From contig CALKGI010000041.1 of the NCBI GenBank assembly GCA_938085045.1, positions 1 to 64,000 on the forward strand: 64,000 nt of DNA, read 5' to 3'. Under the pieces are notes generated by a model, which was not told the DNA's origin, made no database searches, and saw nothing but the letters and a program-made list of their open reading frames with translations. The first letter of the stretch is position 1. Each line of letters starts with the position of its first letter. This DNA is from an uncultured Alteromonadaceae bacterium (GTDB taxonomy: Bacteria > Pseudomonadota > Gammaproteobacteria > Enterobacterales > Alteromonadaceae). This document shows, one piece after another, positions 7,923 through 16,892 of the stretch. The translations under genes were made by a program, and so were the position numbers.

Positions 7923-10097
7923 ATGGATGTATCTGACTTAATAAACTCCTTAAACGATAAACAACGTGAAGCTGTCAGCGCGCCGCTGCAAAACATGCTA
8001 ATTTTGGCGGGTGCCGGCAGTGGTAAAACGCGTGTTTTGGTTCATCGCATTGCCTGGTTGATGAAAGTAGAACAGGCGTCAGCATTCAGTATTCTCGCTG
8101 TCACTTTTACCAATAAAGCAGCGGCTGAAATGCGTGGCCGGGTTGAACACATTACTGGTAGCATTGCCCGGGGAATGTGGATTGGTACTTTCCATGGTTT
8201 AGCGCATCGTTTTTTAAGAATGCATTACAACGAAGCGAACCTACCGCAAGGTTTTCAAATTCTTGATTCAGATGACCAGCAGCGAATGGTTAAGCGCCTA
8301 GTCAAAGCGCTCGATTTGGATGAAAAACAATGGCCACCTAAGCAGTTTCAATGGTACATCAACGGCAAAAAAGACGAAGGGTTGAGACCACAGCACATTC
8401 AAACCTATGATGTCACAGAGCAAACCATGCTCAAGGTTTACAAGCTTTATCAAGAAACCTGTGATCGTTCCGGGCTGGTTGATTTTGCCGAGATTTTGCT
8501 GCGTGCTCACGAAACATTACTCAACAACCCCACGCTCCTGAGTCATTATCAGCAACGCTTTAGTCATATTCTGGTTGATGAGTTCCAAGACACCAACTCA
8601 ATTCAATACGCCTGGCTAAGACTACTGACTGGACGCAGTTCGCACATGATGGCGGTTGGCGACGACGATCAATCAATTTACGGCTGGCGCGGTGCCAAGG
8701 TCGAAAACCTTCATAGTTTTCTTAACGACTTACCTGACGCAAAAACCATTCGCCTTGAGCAAAACTACCGTTCGACCGGTACCATATTAAAAGCGGCTAA
8801 CTCGCTAATCGTCAACAATCAAGGCCGCATGGGCAAAGAATTGTGGACTGATGGCGGCGATGGTGAACGAATTTCTATTTATACCGCCTTCAACGATTTA
8901 GACGAAGGTCGTTTCATCGCAGGAAAAATAAAAGAATGGCTAGAACACGGCAACCAGTTAGCCGACACCGCTATTCTTTACCGCAATAACGCTCAGTCAC
9001 GCGTACTTGAAGAAGCCCTGTTACAATTAAGTTTGCCCTATCGCATATACGGCGGACTGCGCTTTTTCGACCGTCAAGAAATCAAAGATACCCTGGCTTA
9101 CCTTCGCCTAATCAGCAACAGAACCGATGATGCTGCATTTGAGCGCGTGATCAACACACCCACTCGTGGTATTGGCAATCGCACTTTACAGTTAATTCGC
9201 GACGCTGCCCGCGACCATGGTTTCCCTTTGTCTCAAGCCGCCAAACACTTGATTGAACATCAAGACCTGTCAGGTCGTGCTGCCAGCGCAGTCACAAAAT
9301 TCCTCGAATTGCTTGATTCACTAGAAGACGATTGCCTCAATATGGAATTGCACGAGCAAGCCAATCTTGTGATGCTGCACTCAGGTTTACGCGCTATGTA
9401 TCAGGCAGAAAAAGGCGAAAAAGGTCGTACACGAGTTGAAAATCTCGAAGAATTGGTCACCGCTTGTGGTCAGTTTCAGCCACTCGAAGAAGACCAAGAA
9501 ATGCCTTTGTTAGATGCCTTCTTATCTCATGCCGCATTAGAAGCAGGAGAATCCCAAGCTGACGAATTTGACGATGCTGTGCAGTTAATGACCCTGCACT
9601 CAGCCAAAGGTCTAGAGTTTCCATTGGTCTTTATGGCTGGTGTCGAAGAGGGAATGTTCCCCAGCGCACAATCTAACGAAGACATCAGCCGACTCGAAGA
9701 AGAGCGTCGCCTGTGTTACGTTGGCATTACCCGTGCCAAAGAAAAGCTCTATATTTGTCACGCCGAAAGTCGCCGTTTATATGGTCAAGAGAAATTCCAT
9801 CGTCCGTCAAGGTTCCTCAAAGAATTGCCAGATGAGTGTATCGAAGAAATTCGCCTTAATACCAATGTTAGCCGTCCGCAATCCTCCAGTTATGGCCGCT
9901 TCAGCGCATCTGCCACTCATGAATCGTTTGAGTCAACAGGCTTTAGCCTTGGCCAGCGGGTTATGCATCAAAAATTCGGTGAAGGTACCGTATTAAATTA
10001 TGAAGGCAGTGGTAGCAACACTCGCATTCAAATCAATTTTGACGATGCTGGCAGCAAATGGTTGATGACTGAATATGCAAAACTGGCTTCAATATAA
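7923..10097 (+). CDS. uvrD: DNA helicase II (UvrD)
   Basis: An ATP-dependent 3'-5' superfamily 1A helicase acting in nucleotide-excision and mismatch repair. 724 residues, close to the ~720 of E. coli UvrD. The opening MDVSDLINSLNDKQREAV and the Walker A loop AGAGSGKTR (~29-37) are near-identical in pattern to UvrD. Also visible are FTNKAAAEM (motif Ia), VDEFQDTN (motif II, ~218), GDDDQSIYGWRGA (motif III), QNYRS (motif IV), LMTLHSAKGLEFP (motif V), VGITRAKEKLY (motif VI, ~599) and a C-terminal Tudor-like segment (RVMHQKFGEGTVLNYEG). An in-frame ATG at 7887 exists, but alignment to known UvrD N-termini favours 7923. No convincing SOS operator was seen. The 3' end overlaps tmcA by 23 bp. Confidence 0.97.
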   Translation: MDVSDLINSLNDKQREAVSAPLQNMLILAGAGSGKTRVLVHRIAWLMKVEQASAFSILAVTFTNKAAAEMRGRVEHITGSIARGMWIGTFHGLAHRFLRMHYNEANLPQGFQILDSDDQQRMVKRLVKALDLDEKQWPPKQFQWYINGKKDEGLRPQHIQTYDVTEQTMLKVYKLYQETCDRSGLVDFAEILLRAHETLLNNPTLLSHYQQRFSHILVDEFQDTNSIQYAWLRLLTGRSSHMMAVGDDDQSIYGWRGAKVENLHSFLNDLPDAKTIRLEQNYRSTGTILKAANSLIVNNQGRMGKELWTDGGDGERISIYTAFNDLDEGRFIAGKIKEWLEHGNQLADTAILYRNNAQSRVLEEALLQLSLPYRIYGGLRFFDRQEIKDTLAYLRLISNRTDDAAFERVINTPTRGIGNRTLQLIRDAARDHGFPLSQAAKHLIEHQDLSGRAASAVTKFLELLDSLEDDCLNMELHEQANLVMLHSGLRAMYQAEKGEKGRTRVENLEELVTACGQFQPLEEDQEMPLLDAFLSHAALEAGESQADEFDDAVQLMTLHSAKGLEFPLVFMAGVEEGMFPSAQSNEDISRLEEERRLCYVGITRAKEKLYICHAESRRLYGQEKFHRPSRFLKELPDECIEEIRLNTNVSRPQSSSYGRFSASATHESFESTGFSLGQRVMHQKFGEGTVLNYEGSGSNTRIQINFDDAGSKWLMTEYAKLASI

Positions 10098-12183
10098 ACA
10101 ACAGCTAAGCAGTAATCGCCACCGAGGTTTGGTGGTGATATCTGGCGACTTAGACTGGTGTTTGTCTCAGGTAAGTGTAAATGAAACGCAAATTACCTTA
10201 TGGTTGGGCGACAACAACTTACCTAATACCGCAGCACTTAAAGGCAAACAGGCCCAACAGTGGTTGGGACAAGAATGTGAGCAATTGGTCATTAATTGCC
10301 ACTCCTCCCTTAATTCAGACGCCCATAATTCAAATGGTTTAGATTTAAATGCTATTGGAGCCTTAAGTGGCACGTTAAAAGCCGGTGGTATTTGTTATCT
10401 ATTGTGCCCAGCGTTGTCTCAATGGGTCAAAGCATCCAGCCGCCTAACTCAACACCTTATCAACACCATTAAAGAAGACGACAACCTAATACTGCTTGAA
10501 CAAGGTTGCGAAATCGATTTAACGCCAATTGAAATCAAATCACAACCTCATCCTCCATCTAAAAATGCCTTCAATCACAGCGCCTACAAGACTGAACAAC
10601 AACAAACCGCAGTTGAAAAAATCAAAAGAGTGGTCCTAGGTCATCGCCGCCGCCCTTTGGTATTAACTGCCGACCGTGGCCGAGGAAAATCGAGTGCCCT
10701 AGGTATTGCATTGGCAGAATTACTGATTGAGGGCAAACAAAAAATTATCATCAGCGCCCCCAGAGTCGCTTCTATACATGCTGTTTTCAGTCGTGCTTCT
10801 GAACGACTTAACGTTATAAAACAAAGTACTACAGAGCTAATAACTGAACAAGGTACGGTACAGTTCATGCCGCCTGATGAACTAGTAAGGCTTAATCCCA
10901 ATGCTGACTTGGTGATGATTGATGAAGCAGCCGCGATTCCAGCGCCTATGCTCACCCAAATGGTGAATAACCATTCGCGTATTGTATTTACCAGTACGAT
11001 TGCCGGATATGAAGGCACCGGCAGAGGATTTGAAATCCGCTTCAAGCAAACCCTCAATTTATTAACCCCCAATTGGCAAGCTTATTCTATGGACCAGCCC
11101 ATTCGCTGGGCAGTCAACGACCCGCTAGAACAATTCGTTAATCAGGCACTAATGCTAAATGCTCATGCAGCAACTCTTACGCAGTCAAACAATCAAATTG
11201 CATTAAGCGAACTTGAATTCACTTATTGGGATAGAAACAAACTGTTAGATGATAATCAATCACTGTCACAAATAATCGGCTTGCTAACACTGTCACATTA
11301 CAAAACAACACCAAATGATTTTAAGCATTTACTGGAGGGTTCAGATGTTGAGCTTTACACGCTTTCAAACGATGATGGAATTGTAGCAACAGCATTGATT
11401 GCCAAAGAAGGCCAACTTCCCGAAAAGTTGTGTCAGCAAATTTGGCAAGGTGAGCGCCGACCTAAAGGACATTTGTTGCCGCAAACGCTGAGCTGCCATG
11501 CAGGTTTTATCGATGCACCCAAATACAGCTACGCCCGAGTGATACGCATCGCTGTTCACCCCGATATCCACAGTAAAGGTATTGGTTCACATTTGCTCAA
11601 CCTGCTGAGCGCCCACATAAAACAACAGGGTATCGACTTTGTCGGTTCCAGCTTTGGCGCAACCAATCAACTATTGAACTTCTGGCACAACAACGGCTTC
11701 ACGACTGTTCGCTTGGGCCTAACTATCGAGGCCACTAGCAACGAGTATTCAGTGGTAGTGTTAAAAACACTTAACAGCGCTGCGCAGCATTTCCAGTGGA
11801 CTATACAACGTAAATTTGACCACGAGCTGCCTCAACAGCTAATAGAGTTCTATTGGTTGTTACCAGCGCCTGTGGTGATCCGTTTGCTACAGCAGCAGAA
11901 GATTGAGAATCTACAAGCGTTGACGACGCAAGAGTGCGCTGATGTGGAATCTTATATTAATCATAAACGTGAATATGAGTTCGCAAGCATAGCGCTTCAT
12001 AAATTAACGCTTTTGGCAGTGATCAAAAACAAAGCTGCGTCATTAAGTGATTTGCAACAACAGCTGTTGGTTGCCAAAGTTTTGCGTAAGCAATCATGGC
12101 CAATTATATGTGATGATTTGGGGTTTACTGGGAAGAAAATGGCTGTGACGGAACTTAAAAAGGTTTTTTGTCAACTGGTGTAA
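10075..12183 (+). CDS. tmcA: tRNA(Met) cytidine acetyltransferase TmcA
   Basis: A 702-residue enzyme that makes N4-acetylcytidine at the wobble base of elongator tRNA-Met, using acetyl-CoA and ATP. The layout matches TmcA: an N-terminal DUF1726-like region (1-~160), a RecD-like helicase module with Walker A LTADRGRGKSSALG (~197-210), Walker B VMIDEAAAIPAPML (~282) and FTSTIAGYEGTGRGFEIRF, a GNAT acetyltransferase domain (~400-530; RVIRIAVHPDIHSKGIGSHLL is the acetyl-CoA loop, then VGSSFGATNQLLNFW) and a C-terminal tRNA-binding helical region. Its ATG lies 23 bp inside the uvrD 3' end in another frame, so the genes are probably co-transcribed and translationally coupled. The protein is slightly longer than E. 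coli TmcA (671 residues), with the extra length spread out. Confidence 0.96.
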   Translation: MQNWLQYKQQLSSNRHRGLVVISGDLDWCLSQVSVNETQITLWLGDNNLPNTAALKGKQAQQWLGQECEQLVINCHSSLNSDAHNSNGLDLNAIGALSGTLKAGGICYLLCPALSQWVKASSRLTQHLINTIKEDDNLILLEQGCEIDLTPIEIKSQPHPPSKNAFNHSAYKTEQQQTAVEKIKRVVLGHRRRPLVLTADRGRGKSSALGIALAELLIEGKQKIIISAPRVASIHAVFSRASERLNVIKQSTTELITEQGTVQFMPPDELVRLNPNADLVMIDEAAAIPAPMLTQMVNNHSRIVFTSTIAGYEGTGRGFEIRFKQTLNLLTPNWQAYSMDQPIRWAVNDPLEQFVNQALMLNAHAATLTQSNNQIALSELEFTYWDRNKLLDDNQSLSQIIGLLTLSHYKTTPNDFKHLLEGSDVELYTLSNDDGIVATALIAKEGQLPEKLCQQIWQGERRPKGHLLPQTLSCHAGFIDAPKYSYARVIRIAVHPDIHSKGIGSHLLNLLSAHIKQQGIDFVGSSFGATNQLLNFWHNNGFTTVRLGLTIEATSNEYSVVVLKTLNSAAQHFQWTIQRKFDHELPQQLIEFYWLLPAPVVIRLLQQQKIENLQALTTQECADVESYINHKREYEFASIALHKLTLLAVIKNKAASLSDLQQQLLVAKVLRKQSWPIICDDLGFTGKKMAVTELKKVFCQLV

Positions 12184-12237
12184 GGTGGTTTGAAAATTTG
12201 GTGCCCATCAATTCTAATCGCTTCAACCGACTCAACT

Positions 12238-12289
12238 CTTTAATTTACACCTTTAATTCAGAGCTTTAATTCAGACCTTTAATTCAGAA
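12238..12289. repeat. Four tandem 13-bp repeats between convergent genes
   Basis: Four head-to-tail copies of a 13-bp unit, consensus CTTTAATTCAGAG/C, at 12238-12250, 12251-12263, 12264-12276 and 12277-12289. The first copy diverges (TTTACAC end); the last three are nearly identical. They lie between the converging ends of tmcA and the GGDEF-EAL gene. Likely replication slippage; no function is evident. Confidence 0.85.
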
Positions 12290-12292
12290 CCC

Positions 12293-14728
12293 TCACTCTA
12301 CTTCGTGAGCATAAACCTCAGCCAACTCATCGGCAGGCACTGGGCGATTAAAATGATAACCTTGGAAGTACTGACAACCTAGTTCGCTGGCCAGCTCAAC
12401 TTGCTCTTGGGTTTCGACTCCCTCAGCCACCACAATCAGCTCCATTACGTTAGCAACACCAGTAATGGCTCGCATAACCAATCGGTCTTTCTCATTAGTA
12501 CCCAGGTCTTTTATAAAGCAGCGGTCGATTTTAAGCACATCGATGGGCAGGTTTTTAAGATAACTCATTGACGAATATCCCGTGCCAAAATCATCAAGTG
12601 CTACCGAGATCCCAAGCGCTCTAATCTCATCTAGTCGTTTGGCTGCAAAATCAAGATTTTCCACCGCGACGGTTTCGGTGATCTCAACGCACACATGGCT
12701 ATATTCGATTTTCGATTCTTCAATTGCCTGTTTTAGCAGCTCAATAAAGTTATCCTGATAAAACTGGAGCGGACTGACATTTATCGCCACATGCCACTGT
12801 GGTTGCCAAAATCCACTGTCGCGCCATATTTGAACCTGTCTGCAACAGTGTTTAATGATCCAATCACTAATAGGTAAAATTAAACCACCCGACTCAAGTA
12901 TTGGAATAAATTGGTCGGGCGGTACCAACCCTTTTTGCGGATGATGCCAGCGGATCAGCGCCTCAAAACCATAAACCTTACCCTGCTCATCAACCTGAGG
13001 CTGGTAATACATTTCAAACTGACCCTGATTAAGCGCAACGTGTAATTCATTTTCAAGTTCGTGGCGTTGTTCCACCATCTGGCTCATGTCTTGATGATAA
13101 AATACCGCTTGATTTCTGCCCTGCGCTTTCGCTCGGTACATAGCAGTGTCGGCATAACGCAACAAATCATCTTTAGATTCATCTTCTATAGGAAACAACA
13201 CAATACCAATGCTGACGCCAACGTGCAGTGTACGGCCATCAACCACAATCGGATTAGACAGTAGTTTTATTATCTTGTCGCAGACCTTAGAGACGTAATT
13301 TGATGCCAGTTGTTTGTCATTCGACAGACCCTGAATCAAAATAACAAACTCGTCTCCACCTAAACGGGCAACGGTATCGCTTTGACGCATGGTTTCGCTC
13401 AAACCATCAGCGACTTTCTTTAAGACTTCATCACCAATGCTATGGCCTTGCGAGTCGTTAATATTTTTAAAATGATCGAGGTCTAAAAACAACACCGCAT
13501 GGTATTCATTAGAGCGCCTAGAATTGGCCAGCGCCAGATTAATCCGGTCATTAAGCAACATTCTATTAGGCAAGCCTGTCAAACTGTCATGGCTGGCCAA
13601 ATGAGCGATATGGGCCTGCACCTTGATTTGTCCTGAAATATCGTTAGCCACCATCAATGTGGCCGCTTCAGTAAAGTATTCAAAGGGCGCAACCTGCACC
13701 GAAAACGATTGTTTCTTGAGTTTGTGGTTGGTTAGAGCCAAATCGTTGATAAAGGTTACAGCCTTACTTTGCAAGGTTTTAACTCGAATGGCATCAAGGT
13801 GGGTCATTTCCAACGCTGCCATGGTGACATCCATCAATTTAAAGTCACGGATGGTCTTAATTGATTGTCCATAAAAGTTGGCAAATTGCTGGTTGGCAAA
13901 CAAAATATCACCAGCTTCGTTTTGAGCAACTACCATTTGCGGAATACGGTCAATCAATTTAAGTAAGCGTAATTCACTCTTTTTTAAGTCTTTGGCCGAC
14001 TGGTCTTTGTCACTGAGCAATTGCTGCACAGTTTCCATAAACTGATTACCGGCATCGCAGAGCAACCCCAATTCGTTGTGTTTGTGACTCTCGGCCACAT
14101 CCAGTTTACGACCTTTTTCAGGTTCGTCTTTTACCTTGATAAACTGGCCAGTTAACCTTTCAAGCGGCTGAGTTAAAGCCAGATAAAACAGCACCATCAA
14201 CATCAATGCCAGCAAAACGTTTCGGGCAACACCCGAGATAATCACTATCATCGAACGGTCGAAAAACGGTTTTAATGCCGCATCTTTACTCACCTGTAAC
14301 ACCAAAAATCCGGGGCCCACGCCAACATAGTCAGGTGTTTGCAATTTCATTTCGTAGGTTTTGTTGGCAGAACTGATTTTTTGCGTGATCCAGCGGGTTT
14401 TCGAGGGGCCTAGTTTTGAATTGGACAACGCCAGTGTTTTGCCTAGCTCATCTTTAATTTGGGCGCTAATAATGAAGGGGTATTGCAACAAACCATTAAC
14501 CACCTCTTCGGCGAGAGTAGTATCTAGGGTATTTACGGCGCGGGTTGCAGGCGGACCACTGACGACCAAAATCTGTTGAATGGTCTCATCAATGCTGCTT
14601 TCTTGATTTTGATAATCGCCAAAAACCTGCAACGAACTCAGCAGCAGACCAATCAAAAATGCCAGCACCAACGTATAACGCGCCAGCCTCAACGCCAGCC
14701 GGTGTTTTAGTTTGACTTGTTCAGCCAC
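12293..14728 (-). CDS. Membrane-bound GGDEF-EAL c-di-GMP protein with PAS domain
   Basis: 811 residues. An N-terminal transmembrane helix (~14-35) and a second one (~155-185) enclose a ~120-residue periplasmic sensor. A HAMP-like stretch, a PAS domain (~255-370) and a GGDEF domain follow (start DSLTGLPNRMLLNDR; signature RLGGDEFVIL at ~457, intact), then an EAL domain (GFEALIRWHHP at ~587, NVSPLQF, ITET, LDDFGTGYSSMSYLKNLPIDVLKIDRCFI, AEGVET, GYHFNRP), all key residues present. It could therefore both make and degrade c-di-GMP; which activity dominates cannot be read from sequence. The start overlaps the end of the upstream periplasmic binding protein gene by 22 bp, which suggests that protein delivers a ligand signal to this receptor. 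A 13-bp tandem repeat follows the stop. Confidence 0.93.
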   Translation of the reverse strand: MAEQVKLKHRLALRLARYTLVLAFLIGLLLSSLQVFGDYQNQESSIDETIQQILVVSGPPATRAVNTLDTTLAEEVVNGLLQYPFIISAQIKDELGKTLALSNSKLGPSKTRWITQKISSANKTYEMKLQTPDYVGVGPGFLVLQVSKDAALKPFFDRSMIVIISGVARNVLLALMLMVLFYLALTQPLERLTGQFIKVKDEPEKGRKLDVAESHKHNELGLLCDAGNQFMETVQQLLSDKDQSAKDLKKSELRLLKLIDRIPQMVVAQNEAGDILFANQQFANFYGQSIKTIRDFKLMDVTMAALEMTHLDAIRVKTLQSKAVTFINDLALTNHKLKKQSFSVQVAPFEYFTEAATLMVANDISGQIKVQAHIAHLASHDSLTGLPNRMLLNDRINLALANSRRSNEYHAVLFLDLDHFKNINDSQGHSIGDEVLKKVADGLSETMRQSDTVARLGGDEFVILIQGLSNDKQLASNYVSKVCDKIIKLLSNPIVVDGRTLHVGVSIGIVLFPIEDESKDDLLRYADTAMYRAKAQGRNQAVFYHQDMSQMVEQRHELENELHVALNQGQFEMYYQPQVDEQGKVYGFEALIRWHHPQKGLVPPDQFIPILESGGLILPISDWIIKHCCRQVQIWRDSGFWQPQWHVAINVSPLQFYQDNFIELLKQAIEESKIEYSHVCVEITETVAVENLDFAAKRLDEIRALGISVALDDFGTGYSSMSYLKNLPIDVLKIDRCFIKDLGTNEKDRLVMRAITGVANVMELIVVAEGVETQEQVELASELGCQYFQGYHFNRPVPADELAEVYAHEVE

Positions 14729-15573
14729 TGGTGTACTTTGAGTTCTTGTCGGTTAAAACAATGTCCACCTAATTTACTCCCCCATTGATTAAAAATACGT
14801 TTAAATTTCCCCAGTTTTCGACCTTTTATAATAGCCGATTTAAGTGCAGGGATCATATGTTGAAACTTAGAACTTTTAGACATTGACAAATGAGTCTCAT
14901 ATATCGTCAGCGCCAAAGGCTGCGCCAACTTTTTATGCCAGCCTTGTGGTAACTCTTGCAAAACATGCGGATTAGCCAAAAATGCATTCAACACGATGTT
15001 ATTAATAATAATGGCATCAATTCGACCTCGCAGAAACATTTTTAACATAATAAAATTATCATTGAGTTTCACAAGCGTCAAATCCCAGTCTTGCCTTTGC
15101 TTAGAATCAAAAAAAGCCAAACCAACATAACCCACTCGTTTACCTTTAAGATCATCAAGTTTTTTGATACCGCCATCAATATGTGACACCACCAAAGGTA
15201 CCAAACAACCCAGGTTACCCAACCAAATAACGTTAGGTACCATGACATCATCTTTATACGAAAACAGTAAATCGTTTTGACCAACCGATATACTGCGCAA
15301 TGCCCTAGGCAACGACATCAAACGGGCATCTATGGGTAATCCAGACAATTGTTCTAGTGCATGCTCTATCTCAAAAACCATACCTTGGGGTTTTTGCCCT
15401 TCTAACACAAATCCAAACGGGAAAAAGTCTATGATAGCTAATATTGGTGCCTCTGACTCGTCTGCAATCACGCAGTTTGCCACGAAGAACAATGCAAACC
15501 CCATGATTTTATTCAACATATAATATAAAGAACTGAGAAAAGCCATAAGAGAATTATTAGCACAAGAAAGCAC
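14707..15573 (-). CDS. Periplasmic solute-binding protein (SBP_bac_3-like)
   Basis: 288 residues from a GTG at 15573; internal ATGs at 15546 and 15519 are alternative starts, and the last would leave a compact signal peptide MLNKIMGFALFFVANCVIA. The mature part has the two-lobe family-3 binding-protein pattern: ILAIIDFFPFGFVLEGQKPQGMVFEIEHALEQL, then LMSLPRALRSISVGQNDLLFSY, LDDLKGKRVGYVG, MFLRGRIDAIIINNIVL. No ABC permease or ATPase is nearby. Instead the gene overlaps a membrane GGDEF-EAL gene by 22 bp, an arrangement known for binding proteins that feed a c-di-GMP receptor. I infer that the pair forms a ligand-responsive c-di-GMP module; the ligand is unknown. Confidence 0.82.
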   Translation of the reverse strand: MLSCANNSLMAFLSSLYYMLNKIMGFALFFVANCVIADESEAPILAIIDFFPFGFVLEGQKPQGMVFEIEHALEQLSGLPIDARLMSLPRALRSISVGQNDLLFSYKDDVMVPNVIWLGNLGCLVPLVVSHIDGGIKKLDDLKGKRVGYVGLAFFDSKQRQDWDLTLVKLNDNFIMLKMFLRGRIDAIIINNIVLNAFLANPHVLQELPQGWHKKLAQPLALTIYETHLSMSKSSKFQHMIPALKSAIIKGRKLGKFKRIFNQWGSKLGGHCFNRQELKVHQWLNKSN

Positions 15574-15768
15574 TTTGTACTAATTTTTAACGTCAATTCG
15601 TAGGTCTAACCGCATTATTTATGACAAGGTACAAAAAAAAATAAAAAAAGCTGCGACGTTTTCAACCGCCCAGTTGTTACATATATACTCAAAGGCATTC
15701 AAGGTCTGTTTATCTGTCAGTATTTAACAGACAAACAAACCCAATCTAAAAACAAGGGCAAAAATAGT

Positions 15769-16320
15769 TTGAATCAATGGCGCGACGATCTGGTGATCGC
15801 AATGAAAAATGGTGAAGACTTGGCTTTTGAGCAGTGTTATCAGTTGCTCTCGCCACAAGTTTACAGTGCCATTTTGCGTATTTGTAATGATCACGCCAGC
15901 GCACAGGACTTGTTGCATGACACTTTCATTAATGCGTTTGAGAAAATTGCTACTTATAACGAACAACACAGTTTTATCGCTTGGTTAAAGCGCATTGCCT
16001 TTAATAACACCTTTAACCATATAAAAAGACAAAAACTGGCCTTTGAAGTGGTCGATAAAATGCCCGAAGATGAATATGAAATAACACCCGAACAGCAATT
16101 AGTCGACTCAAATTTGTTGGTCACACTGCTCGACACCGTGCCAACCAGTCATCGATTGCTGTTGTGGTTATACATAGTAGAACAATACAGTCACGACGAA
16201 ATTGCGGCTCTGGTTGGAAAAACCGCCAGTTATTCAAAGTCCATCGTATCGCGTTCACTGAAAAAATTGAAAAGTCATCCTGTCGTTGTGACTGAAAAGA
16301 TAGCAAGGGGAGCCCTCTAA
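15769..16320 (+). CDS. ECF-type RNA polymerase sigma factor
   Basis: 183 residues. Region 2 (~20-88) contains DHASAQDLLHDTFINAFEKIATYNEQHSFIAWLKRIAFNNTFNHIKRQ, the core-binding and -10 recognition helices of ECF sigma factors. Region 4 (~120-172) contains LLDTVPTSHRLLLWLYIVEQYSHDEIAALVGKTASYSKSIVSRSLKKLK, the helix-turn-helix for the -35. Start: a TTG at 15769 preceded by an AAGGG ribosome site about 10 nt upstream; the next in-frame ATG would cut into the first helix. The gene is followed with one-base overlap by its probable anti-sigma and then by two exported PDZ proteins, so the four genes look like one operon in which sigma release leads to production of envelope proteins. No autoregulatory promoter could be assigned with confidence in the AT-rich 195 bp upstream. 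Confidence 0.92.
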   Translation: MNQWRDDLVIAMKNGEDLAFEQCYQLLSPQVYSAILRICNDHASAQDLLHDTFINAFEKIATYNEQHSFIAWLKRIAFNNTFNHIKRQKLAFEVVDKMPEDEYEITPEQQLVDSNLLVTLLDTVPTSHRLLLWLYIVEQYSHDEIAALVGKTASYSKSIVSRSLKKLKSHPVVVTEKIARGAL

Positions 16321-16892
16321 TGCATATTGAACAAAACCGAATCAACCAACCGTTGACCGAGCTAGAAAAGCAACACTTGCTACAGTGTGATGAATGCCAA
16401 GAGCAACAGCAATTATTAACGCAACTAACAAACAGCGCAGCAGCACTTGAACTTGTCACGCCACCACCACAAAGCTGGCAGGCAATTAAAGCATCAATGA
16501 ATCAGCCAAAAGTGTCACAACCCGTTGGGCTTAGCATTGCGCCCAATATTAATCCTAGCGCAGTAAAAAAACCTTATTGGCACAATGTCACCGCCATTGC
16601 CGCCACGGTTATGCTCACCATGTTTGGCTACTTAATGTGGAACAACTTTCAATTACAGAATCAACTTGAACAAGTACTACAAGTAAACCAAACCCTAGAA
16701 CAGCAGCTAGATCAAAAAGACGTTCCTGGCATCTATCAAACCGATTTACTGTTACAGGTCAGAGGCATCGAGCAGGCATTAGACAAAGCCAAGTCAAAAG
16801 CACAAAAGTTGGCGTTATTAAAACAACGTCAGCAACTTATCAGCGACATGGTCGACGCGCAAAAAGGAGCACAAGATGCATTCAGCATTTAA
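16320..16892 (+). CDS. Probable membrane anti-sigma factor
   Basis: 190 residues, directly overlapping the sigma gene stop (TAATG). The N-terminal cytoplasmic part holds HLLQCDECQEQQQLL, an H-x3-C-x2-C arrangement as in zinc-containing anti-sigma (ZAS) domains. A single transmembrane helix (~92-112, TAIAATVMLTMFGYLMW) and a periplasmic coiled coil (NQLEQVLQVNQTLEQQLDQ, ~118-185) follow. This topology and gene position are standard for an ECF anti-sigma factor that tethers sigma at the inner membrane. Assignment is from layout and the Cys motif rather than strong similarity. Its 3' end overlaps the next gene by 17 bp. Confidence 0.82.
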   Translation: MHIEQNRINQPLTELEKQHLLQCDECQEQQQLLTQLTNSAAALELVTPPPQSWQAIKASMNQPKVSQPVGLSIAPNINPSAVKKPYWHNVTAIAATVMLTMFGYLMWNNFQLQNQLEQVLQVNQTLEQQLDQKDVPGIYQTDLLLQVRGIEQALDKAKSKAQKLALLKQRQQLISDMVDAQKGAQDAFSI

